From Perkinsus marinus ATCC 50983 (Eukaryota > Perkinsozoa > Perkinsida > Perkinsidae), in NCBI RefSeq assembly GCF_000006405.1, contig NW_003200415.1, positions 1 to 64,000 on the forward strand: a DNA stretch of 64,000 nt, given 5' to 3'. Below are positions 54,636-64,000 of this stretch, one piece after another; positions within the stretch are counted from its first letter, which is position 1, and each line of letters starts with the position of its first letter. Position numbers and translations under genes: made by a program. The notes beneath the pieces were generated by a model. It made no database searches and was not told the origin of the DNA. It was given only the letters and a program-made list of their open reading frames with translations.

Positions 54636-57600
54636 CTATGAACTGCTCTTGGTGATGGTAGGCTTCCCTTTTCGCCTTTGACAACGATTATGCAACCGCT
54701 TATCCCGCATCAACTGCTGCTTGTTTCGTGGTCCATGAAGCCTAGCCTTCGCACGTTTGTATGCTGCAGCGAAATCGTTGTCCTGACACAAGATGTAGAC
54801 AGCACTGCCATAGTAACACCAATAGTGCTTACCTTAGCCTCAACATGTTGCCGAACCTTGTGCCTATTCTTCCCCTTATCGTACTCTCTATCGTGAGAGT
54901 CTCTCATTGCTATCTTAGGTTGTAGTTGCCTCTGGGCTTGTATAATAGCCTCCTTCCTAGCCCGCTCTACCTCCTCTCTACCTTCCTCCTTCTCCTCATC
55001 ATCATCACTATCCCATGAGGATACCTAACCAGAGCGACGATAATGAGGTGATGATGCACAAGCGGTTGGTGACCTTATTAGCGCCGTATTGAGAGCGAAC
55101 ACTCCTCGCTAGAGAGGCTCGTTCCTTAGGCTTGATAGTAGCAGCAGTACCACAGGATTCTACCCTTACAACCTACACTCTCTCATCATGATACTTCTGC
55201 CTACAACCACTGTACCTACCTCGGCTAACTTCGTCGCTTGCCCGACAACAGGATCCTCTTCTTGATTGGCGACAGGTTCAGAAGGCAGATCCTCTTCCTC
55301 ATCAGGATCAGAGTTATCGTTTGACTTCTCCTCATCACCAAACTTTGGAGGATGCATACGGACAAAGACAGCTTGCTGCAGGCCAGCAGCAGCAGGAGGT
55401 ACTACGACGAGAGTGATACAACAAGGCACGGCTGGGATGGCTAAGATACATGTCTCTCCTTTTGCATCAACATGTGCCTTCTTCTGAGGACTCTCCACAT
55501 CCTCTACTGCATGCTTCCTCTTACGATCAGTCGGGGCCGCCTGATGGAGGGCCCTCTGCACTATGCCCAGTACTAAGGCCGATCTACCTCTTTATGAACC
55601 TCTTCATCACCCGTAAGGGTAGTAACACTTGAACTCACAGACCCTGAGCTCACAGCGTGGTTATCCAACTCCCCAGCCGTCGTAGAGGGGGTATCAGGAG
55701 GGGTAGTGAGGGAGTTGTAGAAGAGGGACTGATGCTGTTGAAGGGGAGCAGGCACTGCCTTCTTCGCCTTATTCTGCTCTGTGCTCGTTGTCGATACTGT
55801 CGGCTCTGACTCAACCTACAAAGGAGAATTCAAGTGCAATATGAGCCAATCGATGGTCTGAACTTACACTGAGATGACGCTGACTCTTACTATCCTTCTT
55901 TGACCGCTTCCTCTCATAGAACAATATATACGCTTGTTGTGAGAGGACAGTATGCTCCTTAGCCTATGATGACAAGCAGTATAGTAGAGGGATCACAGTG
56001 ATCATACGGCCTACTGGGGTAACGGACTCGTCGTCACAACAATACCAGAATCCAGCAGGGTTACGAACGAATGCATAATAATGCCCTAGTTGCGGTGTTG
56101 CACCCGAATGGACCAATACACCAGACCTGAGCAGATGTCCAAGAGTAGCCACCATCATACCCCCTCTCTTACAGTGTATATTTGTTGGAGACACCAGGAG
56201 TAGATGCTCCATGATCAGCGATGAACTTAGAAAGATCGAGCTCTTTCTCGTATTTCACATAATGACCATCCTGAAACACCACAAACACACTGACCACAAG
56301 TAAGAAGCATCAGCGGCCTCACCTTCTGTCGTCGACCACCGAAGCGGCCATAACAGTAGCGCTTGAGACTGAGGGTGAGATTCATAGGGGCATCATACAG
56401 CCGGGTACTCTTCTTTGCAGTCACGTTACGTTTACACTTCGCACACTTATAAGCATTCTGTTCTGAAATAGCCATACCTGGATATGCAAGTGTACGAGAA
56501 AGAGAGTCTACCCTTGAAGATCTCCGGGGCGAAATAACGTGTAAGGCATTCATCTATGGTACGGCATCTCTGAGTAAGGTCGATGATACAACAATACAGG
56601 AGTCAATATGAGATAGTACAGAGATCGATAGACTGATATCCATATCGAAATGGAAGGTACAAGACACGTGTCCACAGTTGGCACATTGTATACGTTGAGC
56701 GGTATGATAGCCAAACATTTGTCCCAGCATAGTAGTCTGTGACACCGATGGATGTACAAAAGGAGCCTAATGGGAGCAATGGTCACTGCGTGGTTATACA
56801 GAGGCCCTACCTTCTTATTCTGAGCTGAAGGGGAGATCTTTGCTGGTAGGGCTTCGCTGCGAATACACGTGTCGATGAGCTGCCTCAAGGCATCATGTGC
56901 ATCCTCTTGCCGACCCGGGCGGAAGCGGGCAAAGTAGAGGTTGAGATGGCGTAGGACCTGATAGGCCACGGTACCTCACATTGATGCACTGTGCTGGCTA
57001 CCTCTGTGGGGGATAAATGACCACCATGGCTTTGATGTATTCGACAAACGAGGTTAGATAGGTTACAGAGTCCGCACCAAACACCCTAAGGTACGACTAT
57101 ACGAGGCATCCTGCCAAGGTTGGCGATGCTACCGCCCGTTTCCTCGGACAAGTTCTTTCGTGTATCTTAGCCTCACTGGCTTGGGCGAAGGTACTCACAT
57201 AAGAGAGGCACTGGAGGGTTGAGTTGAGGTAGCATGTATTGCCTTGATTCCTCAGACCAGCACCATAGCTGAGCATTAATATGACCACTACCCTGCAATA
57301 TCCCCACCTATTATTACGATTTAGACGTTCGCCAGCCATGATACTGCTCCAGTCCACCCTCTGGGAATACCCACTTATTAGGCCTTTGTGGTGCATCGTC
57401 TTTCTTATCGAGACCAGACAGACTCTAACATACACGTGATTATATCTCCTGTATACTCAACGAGCCCGGTTAGGGTCAGGCATGACGCGTATGACTACTC
57501 CAACCCCCTCGATCTTATTACCTTGGCAGTGACCTGTGCACTGGCCCTTACGAACTCTATCCGTCTGGGAAGCAGAAGCTCCATATTGGCAGCATCAATG

Positions 57601-57677
57601 GATGCTCGTAGTGAGGTATTAGATGGCGAATCGCCATAACCCAACGCCGATCTCGACTGCTCAGGTAAGGGGGACAT
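54636..57677 (-). CDS. Ubiquitin carboxyl-terminal hydrolase, USP36/USP42-like
   Basis: A cysteine deubiquitinase of the USP family. Start ATG 57677-57675: MSPLPEQSRSALGYGDSPSN, then ELLLPRRIEFVRASAQ. The Cys box is GAGLRNQGNTCYLNSTLQCL (nucleophile codon 57232-57234). Next come VLRHLNLYFARFRPGRQEDA with HDALRQLIDTCI, a zinc-type pair in RIQCANCGHVSC and YKCAKCKRNVTAKKSTRLYD, then PMNLTLSLKRYCYGRFGGRR. The His box is GVLVHSGATPQLGHYYAFVR then WYCCDDESVTPV (His codon 56081-56083), closing with AYILFYERKRSKKDSKSQRH. The C-terminal tail is disordered and charged, with basic stretches TDRKRKHAVEDVESPQKKAH and RLHNRCQRRKGKPTITKSSS; TAG is at 54638-54636. Catalytic Cys, His and Asp are present. The basic tail resembles nucleolar USP36. 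About a dozen introns are likely. Confidence 0.9.
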
Positions 57678-57794
57678 TCAAGGAGTGGAGGTGGACCAGG
57701 AGACCAGAAATCCTAGTCCCTATCAAACAACTAAGAATGAGTCCTAGCGAGAAGACTTGCCGGGGGCTTTTCTGAGCGAAATATTAAATAACTG

Positions 57795-57872
57795 TAAAAA
57801 TGTATCGACCAGGGATCGAACCTGCGCTCTATAATTTTGACATATTTTCCGCTCTATTCGTGTAGGTGAGAT
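57795..57872 (-). tRNA. Degenerate tRNA-like remnant
   Basis: The minus strand contains GCAGGTTCGATCCCTGGTCGA, a good T-arm (B-box GGTTCGATCC), and upstream ACACGAATAGAGCGG, which is reminiscent of a D-arm. The acceptor stem does not close, the T-stem has a mismatch, and the anticodon region is A/T-rich with no clear stem. It is most likely a decayed tRNA or tRNA-derived repeat piece rather than a functional gene. Confidence 0.35.
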
Positions 57873-57894
57873 TCACGTGTGATCGAAGCTCACA

Positions 57895-59256
57895 ATGTCA
57901 GTACCACCAACTACAAGTCCCATGGGAACGAGTGCATTAAAGATTGTGCGAGACCCCTCCAGCCGGCTGGTACGGTAGGCCAATCTTGTCAATTCGTGGT
58001 TGAGCTCGACTGCGCAGAATGTAGTGAATCTGCTTCAGATCCGTACTACTGTTGGGTACAATCTATCACAACTTGTACTAGGGGTATTCGCCGTGAAATT
58101 CGTACATCAGTTCGCGGCAGCGTAAGCCTAATGCCCAAGAGCCCATGAACCATGTGCTGCTATAGATACGTCTATCCTGTATTCCGCGAGAGAGTTGTGG
58201 AAAACCCTGCATGGGGAATCGATGAATGCCTCTTCCTCATCATTGCCCCATGGGCTATCGTCTCATACTTTGGCATGGGGCTGATCATATCGCTGCCGAC
58301 AGTAGGGAGCTCCCTCGTGCTGTTGAGTAATAATATCAACTATCAGGTCCTACACGTCCAGATGGGCCGTCATCAGAAGAACAAGCCATTCCCCTCAATA
58401 TTTGCAGGCTTCGGCAGAGTTCTCATCAATTGGATCCTAGCCAGCATTATCAGGTGTGTGTGCAGCAACTACTTCGTTTTTATGTTACCCTCAGTTACTT
58501 CGCGTTCAGCAGAATAATGGACCGAGAGAGTAGGATCAGTCTTATGCGATGAAGTCACTACTCCATCTCAGGCTTCATTGAACGTCTCCCTAGTGGGGAT
58601 GAAGTAGTGTGGCAGTTGTTTGCCTGTATCATCATAACCGAGATTGCATTCTACTACATCCATCGTCTATTTCATGTCAAAATTCTCTACAAGCACATCC
58701 ATAAGATCCATCATAGGTTCGTACGTAACTCATACTGTGAGCACTCTGATGCTCCATTGTTAGATTTACAAATCCTGTGCCGTTCCAGTCAACCTATGCC
58801 CACCCCATAGAGCATGTCTTCTCTAACCTACTCCCTCTAATCATTGGCCCATTACTAATGAAATCACATGTAGGTCATCTACTGTGCCGAGTGTATCTCG
58901 GTCAGAACCCTTCAGGTGCTCTTCACCGGCTTCTGGCTGCAGCTGGCGCTCCTGAGCACTTTGGTTGCCCATTCTGGCTATAAATACTTGGAGGTTATAA
59001 CTGACGCACTTACTCTTTGAGCTCAGTATGTCTTCGCTCAGTCCTCCAACTCGGCTTTGCACGACCTCCATCACGAAAGATTCAATTGCAACTATGGGGA
59101 GATAGGTTTACTTGACTACTTGCATGGTAAGGCATTGAGGTTCTTCAACATACCTTGTCGGCATCAGGGACGTACGAAATGAAGGTGGAGGAGGCTATAC
59201 AAGGCATGGACGAACTTGGGGTTAACAACAAGGAGACTAAACAGAAGGTTCACTGA
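57895..59256 (+). CDS. Fatty acid hydroxylase / sterol desaturase superfamily membrane enzyme
   Basis: A di-iron, His-box membrane oxygenase of the type that hydroxylates sterol C4-methyls, sphingoid bases or alkylglycerols, normally in the ER. The likely start is the ATG at 57895 (MSVPPTTSPMGTSALKIVRD); intron(s) follow, then YVYPVFRERVVENPAWGIDE and LFLIIAPWAIVSYFGMGLII. The histidine boxes are in FYYIHRLFHVKILYKHIHKI followed by HHRF (HRLFH and HKIHH) and, near the C-terminus, ALHDLHHERFNCNYGEIGLL then DYLHGT. Between them are NPVPFQSTYAHPIEHVFSNL and VFTGFWLQLALLSTLVAHSG. The stop is TGA at 59254-59256. All boxes of the fold are present, so it should be active. The substrate is not decidable. 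Junctions in the first 250 bases are tentative. Confidence 0.88.
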
Positions 59257-60837
59257 TTGAGACTTCGCTCTTGATGTCAATTTTTTGATGATGTTTACTC
59301 TATTGCTACATGATTTTCTTTGAGGAATGATAATATCTTGCGTGAGCGTATCATACATTTCACGAAGGAGATTGGTATGCATGAATGTGAGGTTCGAGTA
59401 CCATTAATGTCCACAAAGACCAAGATAGCCACGATAGCGTCTTAGACTGCGCCGGTGGAGAAGTCTAGTCAAGAGTTGACTCGATCAGACTGGCATCAAA
59501 TACGGTCGTAGGTTGGATACAATCTGTCACATGTTGCTTCGGAGTTTTTTCTTTCCGAAATTGTACACATTGTGGAGAGGTTAGTCCTCGACTCGCTCCT
59601 GTTGACGGGTCATTGCCTTCAAAACGCTCTATCCATGGTACTCTAGGACATTCATTGGGAGAATATTCATTCATTCGGTCAATATATTAAGAGTGGTTCC
59701 ATCGGGCTATATCCCAGTCCCTTCGGAGCGAGACTACTGCTGTCAATGAGGCCACTATTGCACTCTTAACTCGTTGTGAAGCAGGTCCTGCACTTGGGAA
59801 GTTGCAAGTCTAACCACTCCTTTATATCCACCGGGATGTCGTATTAATGACTAACATCCTTATGACGTGCCTCATCGGCGGTGTCTATACGTAAGCACAT
59901 GGGCTCCATGTGATATATTTGTTTTTAATCAGATACTCGGTCCTGACTCATACTTCATACCTAGCTGGTGACCGTGAGTCTATTTCACATGCCTGCTCAG
60001 AAGACGAGGTTGCCACTCACTCTGATAAGAAGTGCCAAGAAAAAGATTTGCTCTTTTTTCGCTTATGTGTCTCGCACATATTCGTTTTTTTTCGTGTTGG
60101 AACTGCTGTCCCGTTGAGTTTTCGTTAGTTCCCAATGTAAGATGGCCCTAGTCGCGAGGGAAGTTTTTACTTGGGCGGTTGTGAGAATCGTATGGAACAT
60201 CATATCTCTTCCATCATCGTTCGCCTTCGGACATTCCGATGGAAATGGAACACAAGTTTATCACTGCTCGTGTTACGAAACGTGCAATATGTCCCGCATA
60301 TATCCACCATGAACAAAATGAACTTATCATCACATGAATTGAAAGAATCGATTAGAATTTCGCATACTGACCGTGTTAACAGTAGCTATGCGCTAGTCAT
60401 GGATATACAGGCGGCACACGCCGCTATAGTGACCGGCTCTAACTGTAATACAAGGGTTCCTGCTGTTGTTGTACACCAACAGGGATGAAAGAATTATTAT
60501 ACTTCCCGACTGATCTGAGAAGGGAATTCATCCATACAGCATACTGCACATCACACCGCTTGCCTCATAGAATCGCCGGGAGCCCTAGGATCTCTCGATT
60601 TAGTCCTTCGACTCCGTTGCTAAAAGATGAGGAATCACCCCCTGCCCACTGCGGGTCCCAAGTGGAACCGCGAGTCGCTACCTTCTTCTCTGATGGAGGC
60701 GAGGAGACGGGTAAGTCATCCTCGATCCAGATGGAAAACCAGTCCACATCAGGATGAGGAGGGCAAGGCGGTATATCGCGGATCTCGTCCTCTCGCTGAC
60801 CTGATGGTGGCAACGGATGCTTGCGATCGATAATTCA
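59257..60837. other. Long spacer between convergent genes
   Basis: About 1.6 kb between the plus-strand hydroxylase and the minus-strand GT2 gene. Frames of 60-105 codons occur on both strands (for example 60171-60488 plus and 60565-60813 minus), but none has a motif, a splice partner or a consistent strand signal. T-rich tracts at about 60053-60099 may be transcript-end sequence. Confidence 0.4.
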
Positions 60838-63800
60838 TCAACTTCTACCAATCTTGAGGAAAGTTCTATCGTGGCTGTAAACAAGTAAGTTCTGACAGAG
60901 TGCACAGAGCCGAAACATTAAACCCATAAGACGGTACCTGAGCAGGCGTTCCGGACGCAGAATGATCATATCACCACTACTACCAGGGGAAGAATACGAT
61001 TGTACTCAGTGAGCTTCGCAATTCCTTCCTCTGACGAAGAACGACCAACTGGAAGATAATAATTTGGATGTACCTGCGCAGATGATCGACCAACCGCTGC
61101 GAAGACCTGCTTTGAGCCGGGGGTAAGGAGTTTACTCACAGGAGACAAGTGAAAACTGATGTCATGAGAAGGAGACCAATCCAGTCACGAAGGAGGAGAC
61201 CTGAGGGGTACGGACAAATGTTGAGTAGGGGTCCAGCAGCTGTGGTACCAGTGAGCAGGAAGGTTCTTAACCAATCAAGCAGGATAGTGAGGACCTCTTG
61301 GAGGAAGTATGGCTTGAGGATCAATGATGCCGCATGACAGAATGAAGCCGGGGAGAGCACTTCTCTGTGAGACAACAGATGTGACAACATAAAAGCCTCT
61401 TGTAGACGGTCGTCTGTAACAGACCCCTACTTTATATAAGTGAAGGTCTTCCTATGACTCGTCAGCTCCCAACTCTTCACTCGCTGACGGAACAGCATAG
61501 GGAAGGAGGCAGGTGCGTATCTAGTCGAAGTACGATAGGGTGTAACTCCTCGAGTCCGACTCACGTTGGGACCACTGACTGTGCACAGGATATGATCTTA
61601 GAATCATCACGGCGATGAAGTAAACATAAACCCATATACCTGTACCGTACATCATCCAAGCCTGCCATACACAAAGAATGCTTACATATCTTCCCCATGG
61701 AAGACGGTATCATGCTCATAGAATATCATCTCGAGGGCTCGTCGCTCCCATAATGCAATGGCACCATGACACGATAAGCATCGTGAGAGAGTTGACCTGA
61801 TGAGTCATACACTCATAGACTCAAGTGAGAGACGGCTCACTGGAAGAGCTTATGCACAGCAGCTAGTTTGTACTCTACATCCTGGCACCTGACTAGCATA
61901 TTCCTTCTACCATCAGGAGCTGTGGCAGTGATGGGAAAGTGGACCTATTCAAAAGTCCGCGGCTGGATGTAGCATGATACCCTTACAGCCTTGATGTCGG
62001 GATGGTTGCGTAGATGCTCATGAGGTATATGTAAATCAGCGGGTAGTGGTACATCATCATCGATGATTACAGCGTATCTACACACACAGGTAGGATGGGC
62101 TACACAAGTGGTATTACTTGAAGTTGGGCACTTTAGAGTGCCTCGCCAAGAAGGGTATCCAAAACTTATTACACCAATAGAAGGCGAATGTCTTGTTACC
62201 CTCAGGAACATAACTGAGTAATGAACACATAATGGTGATGCGGAAATAGTGAGAGTACATATAGTTGATATCGGGATGGGCCTCTATAGTAGCCATCTGT
62301 GTATCATCGACAGGTTCGGGACTGTTACCATTATCACACACGAATATGTGAGACGGTGGGAATACCTAAGAACACTCAATGCAGCCAATGTGATGAGCAC
62401 TCCTACCATGAGTGCTGCCCTAAGAGTTCCAGAGAATAGCTCATATCGTTCCCTAGTCATAGTAGATTCATGACATGCTATCATGAGGCAACAGTCGTGC
62501 GTGAGCGATTGCTTTAATACCTACCATTTATTTGAGTAACTATTACAGCTTTGTAACTAGGTACTTACAAAGGAAAGGCTGCGGGTATCAGTACTAGTGC
62601 TGCTACCAGAGAACGAGCCACTATCCTCAGAGTCTAAGGCCGATGCCGATGATGATGGTGAACCTTCCATCATCATCAACAATAGTGCTAGTAGTAGGTG
62701 TGTAATGCTACTTTCTGACGCGAGCTCAGGACCATCATCATCATTGTTATCTTCAGTCTGCCTAGCTACAGACTCCAATGCACCCTGAGATGGTATGCAC
62801 TGATAGAGGCAGGTGTTGTTGGCCTGCTGACCTGTAGATGACGACTGAATACTGGAGCACGGGGCCACTTGACTGTTATAGCAGCAGCAAGGAATAGGCC
62901 AGTATCCAAGATAACATCGATGAAGATAATGAGGTCCAACCAGGTATGGACTTCCCATATCGATACATTACCTGATGAAATAGGGTACTCGAGAAAGAGA
63001 TGGTAGAAATAGTGACCTTCCAAGACCTCGAGAGCATCAGCGCCACCAGTACTGTTCTGTGGCGACATGTAAATAATAAGGTACATAGTGCAGACCAGTA
63101 TCTAGTGGTGCTCGTAATGGTCATATACTTGTCATATCAAAGCTACTTCTAATACTTACCGCAATATAAAAAGTATTGAGGATAACTGTTCTCATCAACT
63201 GTCTACTCGAGAAGGAGCCTTGCTTCTTGCTCTGTAGCTCCTTCCATTGCCTCAACCGACGACGCCAAGCACATGATTCGAACCTATCACCATCACTACA
63301 CTACTACACAACAGTATTACATTACCTCTTTCTGGGATCTCTAGACTCCATCTGGCTCTTTGATATCCTTGTAGACCCAACCCCACCGAATGCCGACATA
63401 CGATATACACCACCATAGGAGCTGTTACTACCAGGCATGGAATTACCTACTGTGGGTAGTGACCGATGCACTTGTCGATACACGCTCACTCTTCGGAGAG
63501 TAACCCATTATTGCAGATGGAGTCGAGTAACGATATGAATCAATGATATTTCGATCGATAGTAGTAGGTGGGGACACATGATGGGCGCTGAGTGGTGGTA
63601 TGAGCTGTGGAGACTGGTCAGGGTAGCGCATGCCATAGTTGGAGCCAGTACTAAAAGAAGATATAGCCGTAGTAGGATATACCTGCCAAATAACTCACTA
63701 TCTGGTCATTGAGCTCTCCGACCCTGCCGCAGTGCTTGCCTGGTCGCTGCCCTGAAGGGAACATATTTTGTGTTTTCGGGAGGAGACGAGCCCAAGTGAT

Positions 63801-64000
63801 GCTACAGCAATGCTAGCTTCGACAGCCCAACTTTCCTCCAGCCTTCCTCGGAGCTCTTGCCTCTTAGCTGGCAATATCACTGCTTGCCGTGCCATACCCT
63901 GATCATAGAAAGGGAGATATGGGTGATGAGGACAGGGTAATGATGGCTTACTTCGGCACGTTCCTTGCTTAGTTTAATATCAACATTACGCAGAATAAGC
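60838..64000 (-). CDS. GT2-family (chitin/cellulose-synthase-like) membrane glycosyltransferase, 5' end outside window
   Basis: A processive-type glycosyltransferase with an inverting GT-A fold and membrane helices. From N to C: a Ser/Pro-rich cytosolic stretch (63443-63900), a helix WLDLIIFIDVILDTGLFLAA, then the GT-A core SYVPEGNKTFAFYWCNKFWI, YAVIIDDDVPLPADLHIPHE (metal-binding DDD), LVRCQDVEYKLAAVHKLFQ and AIALWERRALEMIFYEHDTV followed by FHGE (acceptor-site motif). C-terminal helices and loops are ASLILKPYFLQEVLTILLDW, LVVLRQRKELRSSLSTIVFF and, after a ~45-nt intron, YRLMGLMFRLCALCQNLLVY, ending with TGA at 60840-60838. The pattern matches GT2-like proteins of protists with the GNKTxAFYW and FHGED motifs. 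The acceptor is unknown, possibly a cell-wall polysaccharide. The start lies beyond 64000, or the 5' exons near 63950 continue out of the window. Confidence 0.85.

Noticed and set aside
1-64000. CRISPR arrays, rRNA genes and intact mobile elements
   Set aside because: Looked for regularly spaced short repeats, rRNA-like conserved stretches and paired terminal repeats; none was seen. The only sizeable repeats are the tRNA array, the AAT pair and microsatellites.

Overview
The window is nuclear DNA from a eukaryote with densely packed, intron-rich genes. Splice junctions in recognisable genes (GDP-mannose pyrophosphorylase, ethanolamine/choline phosphotransferase, pICln, LMBR1-like, SulP, oxygenases) are GT-AG, and the introns are very small: mostly 25-65 nt, several of only 20-26 nt. 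TAA, TAG and TGA all act as stops, so the nuclear code is standard. Together with tandem intronless gene copies, this would suit an alveolate such as a perkinsid. That assignment is inference; no species-diagnostic sequence was found. Two 100-base N runs (29360-29459, 48196-48295) show it is a draft scaffold.

Layout. 1-1887: a tandem array of an 870-bp unit carrying tRNA-Glu(UUC) and tRNA-Ala(AGC), cut off inside a tRNA. 1888-7790: minus-strand multi-exon genes including pICln and a HIT-domain protein. 7794-10738: two tandem intronless aspartate aminotransferases with a mosaic (gene-conversion) similarity pattern. 10.7-13.3 kb: an unrecognised cysteine-containing gene. 13.9-17.9 kb: two adjacent plus-strand Fe(II)/2-oxoglutarate-type oxygenases, one JmjC-like and one isopenicillin-N-synthase-like. 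18-23.2 kb: minus-strand genes of unknown function. 24.2-29.4 kb (plus): CDP-alcohol phosphotransferase, CPBP intramembrane protease, a multi-pass protein and a secreted His-rich protein running into the first gap. 29.7-35.1 kb (minus): a probable GPI-anchored surface protein, GDP-mannose pyrophosphorylase and an unknown gene. 35.4-48.2 kb (plus): a three-RRM RS-rich splicing factor, unknown proteins, a SulP transporter with STAS and cyclic-nucleotide-binding domains, and a CDK9/12-like kinase cut by the second gap. 48.4-57.7 kb (minus): an LMBR1-like membrane protein, two unknown genes and a USP36/42-type deubiquitinase. 57.9-59.3 kb (plus): a fatty-acid hydroxylase/sterol desaturase. 60.8-64.0 kb (minus): the 3' part of a GT2 glycosyltransferase that leaves the window.

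The genes are mostly housekeeping and membrane or secretory functions. No operon logic, CRISPR or intact mobile element was seen. Exon coordinates were worked out by eye from frame continuity, GT-AG sites and family conservation, so gene ends are firmer than internal boundaries. Spans given for unknown genes are approximate.
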